A stretch of DNA of 64,000 bases from Emiliania huxleyi CCMP1516 (taxonomy: Eukaryota; Haptophyta; Isochrysidales; Noelaerhabdaceae), in NCBI RefSeq assembly GCF_000372725.1, contig NW_005200333.1, forward strand, positions 278,209 through 342,208, in the 5' to 3' direction. The position numbers and the translations under genes are program-made. The notes beneath the pieces were generated by a model that did no database searches, was not told where the DNA came from, and was given only the letters and a program-made list of their open reading frames with translations. Position 1 is the stretch's first letter, and each line of letters opens with the position of its first letter. Below, in pieces: positions 17,610-28,039 of the stretch.

Positions 17610-18030
17610 CGGTGAGGCGGGGCAAGACCGCACGAAGAGAGCGCATCCCGCGCGCAAAAAACCGAAACCGTGGCGTGTGTGTCTGTTACTATGTGTGCCT
17701 CTGTCCACGGAGCACGGTCTGAAGAAATCGACGCCAAAGATGGTTTAACGGTCTCGATAGTGCGAGGGTTGGCTGTCCCACCGGTTGATACAGAATGCGC
17801 AAAGGTAACTGAGATAGAAAATTCCTGTGAACAGTCAGACGTGAGACGAGAATCTTCAACTATCATGTATCAAGACAGCACAACACATACACACGCGCTC
17901 AGGACTCAGCGCAGAGGACGCATCCAAACCGCCGCATTTCGCCCGCCGAAAAGTCTCCCACTCGCGCCCTCCCCAAACAATCGTCTCACTAGTTACATAC
18001 ATACCCTACTGTATACCCGTTCCCCGCCGT
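17610..18030. other. intergenic, no gene seen
   Basis: A plus frame is open through most of it, but it has no recognisable content. The region is less GC-rich than its surroundings. Confidence 0.4.
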
Positions 18031-18043
18031 CGTTTTTTCGGGG

Positions 18044-20173
18044 AAGGCGTCTATTCGATGCTCTGCACGTTAGCTGTCCGGGAGGCGTCCGGGAGGCACC
18101 TCCCGGACATCAAATGGGGCCGCCTGGTGGCCTCAGAGCGCCAGCCGAAGCAACCCTCGTCGTGCCCCGACACCCCCCCGACTCATGCTGTGCCGCTCTT
18201 GCATGTGTGGCCGCTGACGGCGGGGCCCCGTGCGCGGCTGCGCCGCAAACTCGTGACTGCCGTCGTCACACCTGTCCACAGATGCGACGGGTGCCTGTCC
18301 GACCGCGACAAACAGGCCTCGTAGCGGATCGCCAGCCCGCCCTTTGCCTCCGCAGACGCCTAGCCGAATCGTCGTTACCTTCCGCAGACCGAGACTTCCG
18401 AGCGGGCGCGTTCTATAGATGACGGTCACGCCCAACTCACCAGCCTTGTGGCCTGAAACCGATTCTGAGCCCTGCCTCCGCCGAGCGGGTATGGCCGCTG
18501 CCCGGCGGCCCGCGGCACGAGTCGGTCCCCCCCCTCCCCGCCGTCCCGGTTCCCGCAGGTGAATTATTGCGATTTCGCCACCCTCCTCGCCGCCCTCTCC
18601 GCCACTGTCGCCTCCGCGCTCTCCTCCGCCGTCGCCGCCGCCCTCGCCTCCACCGCCCTCTCCGCCACCCTCCCCGCGGCCTTCTCCACCGCCCTCTCCG
18701 CCGCTCTCTCCTCCGCCGTCGCCGCCGCCCTCGCCGCTGCCGTTGCCGCCGCACTCCTCCCCGCTGCCGCCAAGCATGATCGGCCTCACCCTCCCCGCCG
18801 CGCCGTCGGTCTCGCCGTCGCCGCCGCTCTCTCCGCCGCCGTCGCCGCCGCCCTCACCGCTGCCGTTGCCGCCGCACTCCTCCCCGCTGCCGCCGTCGGC
18901 CTCACCCTCCCCGCCGTGCCGTCGGTCTCGCCGTCGCCTTCTTCCGTGTCGCTGTCGCCGCTCCGCCGTCCGTGTCGCCGTCGCGCCGCCTCGGATCTGT
19001 CCGTGTCGCCTTCGCCGCCTCCGTCCGTGTCGCCGTCGCCGCTGCCTTCCTCCGTTTTGCCATCCCCGCCGCCGATCTCACCTTTGCCGCCTCAATCCAT
19101 GTCGCCGTCGCCGTCGCCGCCGTCGGTCTCGCTTTCGCCGCCTCTGTCCTTGTCGCCGTCGCCGCCGCCGCCGTTGGAATCGCTCTCCCCGCCGCCGTCG
19201 GTCGTGTCGACTTCGCCGCCTCCGTCCGTGTCGCCGTCGCCGCCTCCGTCCGTGTCGCCGTCGCCGCTGCCTTCCTCCGTCTCGCCCTCCCCGCAGCAAC
19301 CTCGCTTGCCGTCGCCGTCGCCGCCATCGGTCTCGCTTTCGCCGCCTCCGTCCGTGTCGCCGTCGCCTCCGCCGTCGGATTCGCCTTTGTCGCCTGCTCC
19401 GTCCGTGTCGTCCTCGCCGCCGTCACGATTCGGCATACACACAGTTTGCACATCTGCAAGTTCTTCTTGATGTACACGGCGGTGCAGCCCCTGGCAATTA
19501 GCGGGCAGCTCAAGGCATCGACGCTCTCGCCGAAGCCCCTGTGCACTTGCCGCCGTTTTATTCGGCGCAATGGCCGGCGTTGAAGCTCCGAACCCAGGCG
19601 CAGCCGAGCCCGTTCAGAGACAACACCAACAACCTCTTTCACTCATTCTTAAAACAGTACCGGCCGGGATTTCGAAGATAGTGCTAAAATGGATACCTGG
19701 AGAATGGCATTTAATTTCGCGGACCGGCTCTTTTAGCAATCAGGTCATGTCACCGCTTAATGTGCATGTGCGTGGCCTACGTCAGAGACCAAGTGACCAG
19801 CCGTCCCGGGCAATTTGTGACCCGTCTACGCCCTCGCGCCTCGGGCGCGGCCGGCCACCGCCGGCTGCCCCGTTGACTTCCCCGCCGCGCTAGGCGTTCG
19901 TTCGCAGTAATCTGGCTTAGTTCAGAGAGGTCGGGTCGTCTCTATGCGTATCACAGCGCGGCGCTGGCCTGCGCATGGCGGGCATGTGGTCGAATCAGTC
20001 AATCATTTGATGTTAGTGCCAAAACCGCGGAACCGAAAATGGCGTTTAATTTTGCGCACCTGCTGTCCGCCGCCTGCGGCGGCGCTGCGCGCCGCCTACG
20101 CGCGCTGCGCGCGCGTTTTTTCTCTCTTTTTCTGTCTTTTTCACAGTGTAATTTTACCAAAAAAATGCCGGGC
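18044..20173. repeat. 2130-bp tandem repeat, copy 1
   Basis: This unit and the next are essentially identical at a constant offset of 2130 bases. The pair is bounded by cgttttttc at 18031-18039 and 22299-22307, which could be a 9-base target duplication of an inserted dimer. Contents: a gccgtcgcc-type coding-like repeat on plus, then a unique 3' part (about 19430-20170) ending in a T-rich stretch. I recognise no transposase or polymerase. Confidence 0.9.
18559..19470 (+). CDS. possible Ser-Pro/Ala repeat protein, 303 aa
   Basis: An open frame inside the 2130-bp unit. The first 130 residues are Ala-rich with regular Leu/Val (AAVAAAL-type). The rest is SPSPPPSVSPSP repeats, ending RFGIHTVCTSASSS. 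Other frames are also open (Arg- or Asp/Gly-rich), so the ORF may only reflect the triplet-like repeat. An identical copy lies at 20689-21600. Confidence 0.25.
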   Translation: MNYCDFATLLAALSATVASALSSAVAAALASTALSATLPAAFSTALSAALSSAVAAALAAAVAAALLPAAAKHDRPHPPRRAVGLAVAAALSAAVAAALTAAVAAALLPAAAVGLTLPAVPSVSPSPSSVSLSPLRRPCRRRAASDLSVSPSPPPSVSPSPLPSSVLPSPPPISPLPPQSMSPSPSPPSVSLSPPLSLSPSPPPPLESLSPPPSVVSTSPPPSVSPSPPPSVSPSPLPSSVSPSPQQPRLPSPSPPSVSLSPPPSVSPSPPPSDSPLSPAPSVSSSPPSRFGIHTVCTSASSS

Positions 20174-22300
20174 AAGGCGTCTATTCGATGCTCTGCACGT
20201 TAGCTGTCCGGGAGGCGTCCGGGAGGCACCTCCCGGACATCAAATGGGGCCGCCTGGTGGCCTCAGAGCGCCAGCCGAAGCAACCCTCGTCGTGCCCCGA
20301 CACCCCCCCGACTCATGCTGTGCCGCTCTTGCATGTGTGGCCGCTGACGGCGGGGCCCCGTGCGCGGCTGCGCCGCAAACTCGTGACTGCCGTCGTCACA
20401 CCTGTCCACAGATGCGACGGGTGCCTGTCCGACCGCGACAAACAGGCCTCGTAGCGGATCGCCAGCCCGCCCTTTGCCTCCGCAGACGCCTAGCCGAATC
20501 GTCGTTACCTTCCGCAGACCGAGACTTCCGAGCGGGCGCGTTCTATAGATGACGGTCACGCCCAACTCACCAGCCTTGTGGCCTGAAACCGATTCTGAGC
20601 CCTGCCTCCGCCGAGCGGGTATGGCCGCTGCCCGGCGGCCCGCGGCACGAGTCGGTCCCCCCCCTCCCCGCCGTCCCGGTTCCCGCAGGTGAATTATTGC
20701 GATTTCGCCACCCTCCTCGCCGCCCTCTCCGCCACTGTCGCCTCCGCGCTCTCCTCCGCCGTCGCCGCCGCCCTCGCCTCCACCGCCCTCTCCGCCACCC
20801 TCCCCGCGGCCTTCTCCACCGCCCTCTCCGCCGCTCTCTCCTCCGCCGTCGCCGCCGCCCTCGCCGCTGCCGTTGCCGCCGCACTCCTCCCCGCTGCCGC
20901 CAAGCATGATCGGCCTCACCCTCCCCGCCGCGCCGTCGGTCTCGCCGTCGCCGCCGCTCTCTCCGCCGCCGTCGCCGCCGCCCTCACCGCTGCCGTTGCC
21001 GCCGCACTCCTCCCCGCTGCCGCCGTCGGCCTCACCCTCCCCGCCGTGCCGTCGGTCTCGCCGTCGCCTTCTTCCGTGTCGCTGTCGCCGCTCCGCCGTC
21101 CGTGTCGCCGTCGCGCCGCCTCGGATCTGTCCGTGTCGCCTTCGCCGCCTCCGTCCGTGTCGCCGTCGCCGCTGCCTTCCTCCGTTTTGCCATCCCCGCC
21201 GCCGATCTCACCTTTGCCGCCTCAATCCATGTCGCCGTCGCCGTCGCCGCCGTCGGTCTCGCTTTCGCCGCCTCTGTCCTTGTCGCCGTCGCCGCCGCCG
21301 CCGTTGGAATCGCTCTCCCCGCCGCCGTCGGTCGTGTCGACTTCGCCGCCTCCGTCCGTGTCGCCGTCGCCGCCTCCGTCCGTGTCGCCGTCGCCGCTGC
21401 CTTCCTCCGTCTCGCCCTCCCCGCAGCAACCTCGCTTGCCGTCGCCGTCGCCGCCATCGGTCTCGCTTTCGCCGCCTCCGTCCGTGTCGCCGTCGCCTCC
21501 GCCGTCGGATTCGCCTTTGTCGCCTGCTCCGTCCGTGTCGTCCTCGCCGCCGTCACGATTCGGCATACACACAGTTTGCACATCTGCAAGTTCTTCTTGA
21601 TGTACACGGCGGTGCAGCCCCTGGCAATTAGCGGGCAGCTCAAGGCATCGACGCTCTCGCCGAAGCCCCTGTGCACTTGCCGCCGTTTTATTCGGCGCAA
21701 TGGCCGGCGTTGAAGCTCCGAACCCAGGCGCAGCCGAGCCCGTTCAGAGACAACACCAACAACCTCTTTCACTCATTCTTAAAACAGTACCGGCCGGGAT
21801 TTCGAAGATAGTGCTAAAATGGATACCTGGAGAATGGCATTTAATTTCGCGGACCGGCTCTTTTAGCAATCAGGTCATGTCACCGCTTAATGTGCATGTG
21901 CGTGGCCTACGTCAGAGACCAAGTGACCAGCCGTCCCGGGCAATTTGTGACCCGTCTACGCCCTCGCGCCTCGGGCGCGGCCGGCCACCGCCGGCTGCCC
22001 CGTTGACTTCCCCGCCGCGCTAGGCGTTCGTTCGCAGTAATCTGGCTTAGTTCAGAGAGGTCGGGTCGTCTCTATGCGTATCACAGCGCGGCGCTGGCCT
22101 GCGCATGGCGGGCATGTGGTCGAATCAGTCAATCATTTGATGTTAGTGCCAAAACCGCGGAACCGAAAATGGCGTTTAATTTTGCGCACCTGCTGTCCGC
22201 CGCCTGCGGCGGCGCTGCGCGCCGCCTACGCGCGCTGCGCGCGCGTTTTTTCTCTCTTTTTCTGTCTTTTTCACAGTGTAATTTTACCAAAAAAATGCCG
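20174..22300. repeat. 2130-bp tandem repeat, copy 2
   Basis: Same content as copy 1. At the internal junction, aaaaatgccg runs directly into ggcaaggcg, whereas the outer right edge runs into ttttttctc. Lack of divergence means a very recent duplication or an assembly duplication. Confidence 0.9.
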
Positions 22301-22307
22301 TTTTTTC

Positions 22308-22805
22308 TCTACGATTCCGTATGTGACGGTCTCGCGTGCCAGCTAGCGTTCTACCCACAAGGGGAAGAGAGACTCACACACTGACTAGGAGTTGGGGCTC
22401 GCGCTTATTATAGACGGTGCCGCACAGATTGATACGTCCACATCGACCGTGCAGAGCTTGGGCTCTTTGCGCGGCTCCCAAGGCTCGGCAAGCCAACAGC
22501 GTTGACCAGCGCCAGCCATGTCCGGCTTCCCCGTTGGCACGCACAGTCAGCAGCCTGACGCGGAGAAGGGCGGGCTGCGTGAGAGGGCGGCCGCGCGGGG
22601 TCGCGGGCACGGGCGCGCGGGCGTCTCTCCGTCTCATCAGATCAAGTGTAGTTTTTGGCGCTCAACGCTTGTAGGCAAAGAGCCTCGCAGGGCAGTGCTG
22701 GGCACGCCTCGCTAGCGCCCTCTGAGATCATCATACTGGGCGCAGCGCTCTAGTCGGGAGCGGGCGATGCGGCGGGGTGTGGCGCGGTGCGGCGGCCGCC
22801 TCCTG
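22308..22805. other. intergenic, no gene seen
   Basis: Short frames only. The region separates the tandem repeat pair from the COA5 gene on the opposite strand. Confidence 0.4.
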
Positions 22806-23144
22806 TCATAACTCGTCATCGCCCGCGCCTTTCCGCTTTGTCGACATCTCTGCCTTGTCGTCCTCCGCCGTCTCGTTGCCCACAAAGTTGCCCTTGATCC
22901 TCTTTCGCATGTCGAGCTGCGCGCGCAGGGGCAGCCCGTCAGCGCCGAGTGCGCGAGGCAGACCGTGCGGGCGGCGCAAGCGGCTGGCCTGGCCGCGCTT
23001 GCAGTGCATGAGGGCGACGCGCTTGAAGCGGCAAGCCTCATCCTCCTCGATGCACACGCTGATGGGCTTGCCCGCTGCGATGCAGGGCGATTCGGACAGG
23101 CACGCGAGGAGAATCTCGCGCTCGTCGAAGCAGGAGCTGGACAT
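22806..23144 (-). CDS. cytochrome c oxidase assembly factor 5 (COA5/PET191-like), 88 aa
   Basis: Exons 23144-22989 and 22916-22806; a 72-base GC-AG intron is removed in phase 0. The spliced protein has six cysteines (5, 15, 21, 31, 38, 48) in the CX9C-type spacing of PET191/COA5, with the family strings ACLSESPC, EDEAC and CKRGQLDMRKRIKGN at the join. Known members are soluble intermembrane-space proteins needed for complex IV assembly. The intron length is a multiple of three and free of stops, so retention would insert 24 residues without breaking the frame. The acidic-basic C-terminal tail is longer than usual. Confidence 0.8.
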   Translation of the reverse strand: MSSSCFDEREILLACLSESPCIAAGKPISVCIEEDEACRFKRVALMHCKRGQASRLRRPHGLPRALGADGLPLRAQLDMRKRIKGNFVGNETAEDDKAEMSTKRKGAGDDEL

Positions 23145-23165
23145 ATCCACCAGCGGCCACCAGCG

Positions 23166-23205
23166 GCCGGCTGGGCACGGGACTGGCGCGCACTGGAACT
23201 TACAC
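23166..23205 (+). repeat. dispersed repeat, copy (ggactggcgcgcactgg)
   Basis: gggcacgggactggcgcgca followed by ctgg..cttacac. Related copies lie at 24148-24200 (reverse), 42316-42363 (reverse) and 58360-58425 (forward). Confidence 0.6.
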
Positions 23206-23294
23206 TGTACCGACTCCTGACGAAAAAGAATTCATTGCGACGCAGACACTGGCTCGGACTCGGACTTACAAAAGGCACAGCAGGCGACGGCCCC

Positions 23295-23443
23295 TTATGG
23301 GTCGTCGAAGAGGCCGGCGTACTCCTCCGGCCGCTCCTCCCCCTCCCAATCCTCCCCGGGCTCAGGCTCTCCTCCTTCGCTAGAGCCCTCGCCCCCCGCC
23401 GGCGCCGCCACCACCACCCAGAGCGCTGCAAGCAGCGAGAGCG
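23295..23443 (-). CDS. possible short acidic exon
   Basis: The minus frame reads LWVVVAAPAGGEGSS, then an acidic tail ending EEYAGLFDDP and a stop. A GT-AG intron candidate of 37 bases (gtaagc to cttgcag) lies just upstream. A short hydrophobic segment followed by an acidic tail could be the end of a small membrane protein. The evidence is weak and no family is recognised. Confidence 0.25.
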
Positions 23444-24140
23444 CCGGGCAATGACGGCTTACCGCCCTATAGTGCCCCACCCTTGCGGGCTCAGTTGCCG
23501 CATTAGGAGCCTTCGCACCGCGAGTGGGCTCAGGTGGGATCCACAGACGCAGAGAAGCACACCCAACGACATAAAGAACGTCCGCTCTCCAAGTTTCGGT
23601 CGGGGAATGTGTGTGCTACAGTAGTGTGGAGGAGCATGTGGCATGTGTGGCATGTACGGCCGGCTCGCCTCGACGGCAATCCCTACCAGTGAGCTCTCTG
23701 CCCCAGCCGCATTCGGCCATGTTAGGAGGAGCGCATTCGACGCTCATCACTTAGATACCCTCTCGGGGGACGTATGTGAGCGAGCGAACCAACGAACGGG
23801 CTGCATGCGGGGGCGGACGACCCGCTTCCCTCTTAGGACGTAATTACGAAGGAAGAACGCCGGAGCTGCTCACCGCTTCTCAAACCTTCGCAACAATACT
23901 GACGTATAGAGAGACGTTGTATCGCAGAGAGCCGCCCCTATGTCACACAAAAGCCAAGCCACAGACCCTCTCCGCGCGCGGACTAAGGCGCGTCGCGTGT
24001 CTGGGCCGCCAAAAAAAAACTGTTCAAGTCTTAAAGGCAAAACACAACGCTCTGCGGTTGGTGCAGGCGAGGGCGGTCGGTCGAGGGCACGGAGCTAAGT
24101 GCCTCGCCGTCCTCGCAGGAGTCGCTTAGGCGGCTCCCGT
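23444..24140. other. intergenic, no gene seen
   Basis: No frame with convincing composition. Confidence 0.4.
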
Positions 24141-24260
24141 GGTGTACCTGTGTTAGTGCCAGTGCGCGCCAGTCCCGTGCCCAGTGTCGTGCGAGGGAGC
24201 TCGAGTTTAAAATCCTTGTAGGAAGGCACTTGTAAAATTCTTTTACAAGTGCCTCCCGTT
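24120..24260 (-). repeat. dispersed repeat, longest copy
   Basis: On the minus strand it reads as protein DWRALALTQVHHGSRLSDS. The 58.3-kb copy reads DWRTLAHTSAHHRSRLSDS and the 23.2-kb copy DWRALELT. Conservation at the peptide level suggests the repeat derives from a coding sequence. An inverted pair ttttacaagtgcct / aggcacttgtaaaa sits next to it (24218-24254). Confidence 0.6.
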
Positions 24261-24309
24261 TCTGCAAAAGTTTCCACGGCAGCAGCGGCGCCATCCGTGT
24301 ATCATTTAG

Positions 24310-26385
24310 ATGCGCCCCGGACGGAAGGAGGCCTCGCCTTTCAGCCTAGCCGCCGGCGATCCCGTCGTCGTCACGCCAAACTGTCGTGCCACGCGGCACA
24401 TCGGCAAGAAGGGCACGGTCGTCACGCTCGGTCGGCAGATCGAGGTGCTGCTGTCGCAGACCAACGAGGTGGTCAAGCTGAATCGCAACGAGCTGTGCGC
24501 TGAGCTCGCGAGCCCGGCCCACGGCACTGTCGCGACACGCTCTACGCTGGACGACGATGCGCCGCCAAAAACGCCACCAACACCGACGGAGCCGCAGCCG
24601 CTCACGCCGCTGAGCCGGGCGATTGGGCCTCAAAGCCCGCGACATGCGGCGTCGCCACGGGACGAGCGCGAGCTAGAGTACCAGCTTGCTGAGGACGGGA
24701 TCGATTACATCTCCCAGCTCGCCTCGTCGGCCACGCAGGAGCGGCTCACTCGCACCGGCTCTGCCGGCAGCGGTGACTCCTTCTCCAAGAACCTGTGCGA
24801 GCCGATGGAGCGGAGTGGGCTCTTCACCAGGTCGCCCGGACGGTGCTGATTCCTTGTGTCTAGGTACGAGCTGATGGAGCGTGCTGCGCTGCACCGGTCG
24901 CAGTACTCCTCTCCCGTGGAGCCTGCCTCTCCGCGCGCCCCGCCCGCGCCGCCCGACGGACACTTCCCCGAACCTTCCGGCCGCCTTCCGCCGGCCAGCG
25001 CCGCGCCGCCCGCGCCGCCCGCGCCGCCAGCCCGCGCGGTGCGCAGCCCGCGTCACGAACCGCCGAGCAGCCCCGGCCGCAGCTCCGATTCGCTCTTTGG
25101 AGGCGGCGGCGGAGGCGGCGGAGGCGGCGGAGGCGGCGGCGGCGGAGGCGGCGGCGGCGGCGGAAGTGGAGGTGAAGGCGGAGGTGGCGGCGGCGGAGGA
25201 GGCAGCGGCGGCGGCGGCGGCGGCGGTGGCAGAGGAGGAGGAGGACGAGAAGGTCGAGGAGGGTCGCGACTGCTTCGCTCGGCGTCGCTTCGCCAGCAGC
25301 CGCTGCAGCCGCCGCCGCAGCCTCCTCCGCCCGACGATGCCGCCTCTCTGCCCGCCGCGTCGCGCTGGGCAGACTTGGCTGCCCTCGAGGCGAGGATCAA
25401 GCCGCTCGTCCGGCCCGTGCGCGGTTTCCCGACGGCAGACTTTGTCTTTGGGGACGTGACCACGTCGCTTTCCTCGCCGACACCGCACCCGACAGCCCTC
25501 CTTGTCGCACGCACGGCTTGTCTGCCTTTAGGCAAAACCACTCAACCACTCCTCGCGCCACGCGCGCCCACCTTTCTGTGTTGCAGCCGGCATTCTTTTT
25601 TAGGTGACGCCGCTCCTCGCCGACGCCGCCGCGTTCGGCCTCTGCATTGACGCGCTGGTGGCGAGGTATCCGGCACGCGGTAAAATTGGCTACTCCCGGC
25701 TCCTCTCAGCTGCATCTCGGCTCTTCTCGACAGGTACCAGCACACGGGGCTGGTTGCGGTGGCGGCGCCCGAGGCGCGCGGGTTCTTGTTCGGACCGGCG
25801 GTGGCAAAGGCGCTCGGCGTCGCCTTTCTTCCCATTCGGAAGGCGGGGCAGCTGCCGGCGTCCGTACACGAGTCCGATGCGGTGGCGATGGACTACGGCG
25901 CGGAGATGCGGGGAGATACGGGGAGATATGGGGAGAAAGGGGAAAGGCGCGTTTGGGCCTCGAGATACGGGGTGATGCGCTGCCTTCAGTTGCGTCGGGT
26001 GGAGGGGGGGGGGGACAGCGTCTCTTCACACTAGCCGTGAACAGGAGAGCGACGCCTCGAGCTGCACCAGGGCCTCCTCCCCTCGGCGGGCGCGGGCGCC
26101 GTCGTGGTCGTGGACGACATCCTCGCGACCGGCGGCTCCGCCTTTGCTTGCGCCCAGCTGCTGCAGCGGCTTGGCATGATGGTGGTGGAGATTGCGGTGG
26201 TATACGACTACAGCGGCGGCGCCTCCTCGCTGCCCGGCCGCAGCGTGCTCGCCGAGCACGGCTACGCTGTGTTCGCCCTCGCCCGCTTCTGCCGCGATGG
26301 AGACATGCGCTGGTGGCTCGAGCGGGGACGCGAGTCGGACGTCCTCCATTCGCCACACGCGGGCAAGGCGCACACGAAACACTAG
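24310..26385 (+). CDS. adenine phosphoribosyltransferase with long N-terminal extension, 559 aa
   Basis: Five exons: 24310-24830, 24864-25455, 25604-25665, 25734-25897 and 26045-26385. Introns are 33, 148, 68 and 147 bases; the last has a GC donor. The summed length is divisible by three. The C-terminal 170 residues match APRT: KPLVRPVRGFPTADFVFGD, VTPLLADAAAFGLCIDALVA, EARGFLFGPAVAKALGVAF, IRKAGQLPA and the PRPP loop VVVVDDILATGGSAF. The enzyme makes AMP from adenine and PRPP. The N-terminus (about residues 10-65) is an SH3/KOW-like segment containing HIGKKGTVVTLGRQIEVLL, followed by a disordered Pro-rich and about 50-residue poly-Gly linker. APRTs are normally about 180 aa, so the extension is unusual and its role is unknown. 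ATG 24310 is the first in frame. Confidence 0.85.
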
Positions 26386-27265
26386 CAACTCGTGCACTAG
26401 CCATTGCACTAGCACAGGCGCACGGGCAGAGGCCTCAGAGGGTCTGCCGTGCAATAGAGAGGCGTCTGGAGCGCACGCGGCGCAGGCTGCCCTGAGCGCA
26501 AAGCGCGTCCTCGAGACGGCTACCAGAGCACTTAGCTGACGTGTTGGGAGTGGTCGTCGGAAAGTTATGTGTGCGAGTTTACCGGTTTAGAGAGTAACGA
26601 TGCGCCATGCACCACGCCATTTATCCCATTAAATTAAGGTCTACGCCCTTAATTAAATTATCAGCCCAACGAAGGTCGAAGCGCAAGCGGGGCGAGCCGC
26701 AGCCCCAACTCTTGCCGCTCTCTTCCGTGTCGGGTTGTGACGAGGGGTGAGGGGACACGGATTGAAGATCCCTCACACCAAGATCGTGCAGGGCGGGGAC
26801 ACATGTCCCTAAATCCCATCTCGTCTCAGAGTTTGCCCGTTTTATTTATTTATTTATTTAAGCGGGGCGAGCGTGTGTCATCGGTCGTCATGCTACCTCT
26901 CCTAGCACATCCCACTCGGACGCGCGCTCTCACAAGTGTCTCCCCCCGATGCCTTCGCCTCATCCCGCCGGTGGACGGTGGTGCTGTGCGATCACCAAAC
27001 TGCACCTCCCTCCGCTGGCGCGCGCGGCGCGGGCCGCCGCGCCTATCCGCTATCCGCCGCGCCTCCTGCCTCGCCTCGCTCAGCAGCCTCTCCGCCTTCC
27101 TCTCCGCAACGCTGAGGAGCCGCGAGGCCTCGCTCGTCGCAGCGCTGCGTGCCGCGCCGCCTTCTCCTCGAGCGCGAGCTCGGCTTTCTTCTGAGCCAGT
27201 CTGCTGTGAGAGGGGCGGGTAGTAAAATTCTTCTTTCCAGCGAAGCCAGGCGAGAGGATACACTC
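26386..27265. other. intergenic with AT-rich island
   Basis: 26615-26665 is an unusually AT-rich patch (ttaattaaattatc) in a GC-rich window. ttta repeats lie at 26840-26860. The minus strand at 27043-27200 has a coiled-coil-like frame (SEASRLLSVAERKAERLLSE) but no start or neighbour exon that I can defend. The promoter of the 27266 gene should lie here. Confidence 0.4.
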
Positions 27266-27893
27266 ATGGAGGTCTTCGCGGCCTCATTGCTCTCGACCGC
27301 GCTCGTGGTGCCCGCCCGGCCCGCTATTGCAGCGGCTCCGATCATGCAGTTCTCGACCGCGCTCGTGGCGCCGCCCGTGGCCCGGCCCGGCCCCCTTGCA
27401 AGGGCGGCGGCTCCGATAATGCAGTTCCGGAATCCCTTCGGCCAAAAGGAGGAGGTCGCCGTCGCCGAGGAGGCGGAGGGCAGCAGCAGCAGCGACGAGG
27501 AGGAATGGACGCTCGATAAGGTGGCCAAGCTCGGGCTGGCGGGCGTCCTGTCGATTGCTGTCGCCGAAAGCGTCTTCTGGATTTTGTCCTTCCCTCTATC
27601 TTCCATCTTCTACTTCTTCGCGACCGGTGAGTGGATCGATCTCTTCACGCAAGAAGGGCAGGTCCGCGCGCACACGTCAGTGTGGGGCGCGCGGCGCGCC
27701 TCCACCTCGCTCCCCCCCCCTCGCCGCACAGGTCAAGTTCTTGGCCTTCACCGCCGGCTGGGGCGCGCTAGGCGGCGCCATCGCTCAGTACCGCACGGTG
27801 CTCACCGCTGCCGCGATCACGCCGTGGATGGACGAGAATGTCGTCAAGCCATACCTGGCGCCATTCCTCGACCGCCAGGGCAGCCAGGAATAG
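27266..27893 (+). CDS. plastid-type membrane protein of unknown function, 185 aa
   Basis: Exons 27266-27661 and 27732-27893; a 70-base GT-AG intron in phase 0 restores FTQEGQVKFLAFTAGWGAL. The N-terminal 50 residues are Ala/Ser/Pro-rich without acids and contain an internal duplication ending AAAPIMQF twice, as expected of a bipartite plastid leader. The mature part has an acidic Ser stretch (EEAEGSSSSDEEEW) and two or three hydrophobic segments (KLGLAGVLSIAVAESVFWIL; FLAFTAGWGALGGAIAQY). It resembles uncharacterised plastid proteins of secondary algae, but I cannot name a family. Plastid location is inferred from the leader. Confidence 0.7.
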
Positions 27894-28039
27894 CCTTAGG
27901 CCGCACGCGCCCTCGCGCGCTTTGAGAGAGAGAGAGAGAGAGACAGAGCCGTGTGTCGGACGCGCGCCAGTTGAGTGGGACGACGCGTTTTGCAAAGGAC
28001 ATGTGAATTTTGTGACGCGGGCGTACGACAAGTACAGGA

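Noticed and set aside
20689-21600. second Ser-Pro repeat ORF as an independent gene
   Set aside because: It is the exact copy of 18559-19470 in the duplicated 2130-bp unit, so it adds no separate evidence of coding.
24673-25488. 271-codon minus frame with Ala/Ser runs
   Set aside because: Antisense to the Pro- and Gly-rich linker of the APRT gene.
27603-27660. strong-looking GTGAGT donor at 27627 in the plastid-type gene
   Set aside because: Using it breaks the frame into the next exon. The GT at 27662 keeps the frame and gives a continuous conserved-looking segment (FTQEGQVKFLAF).
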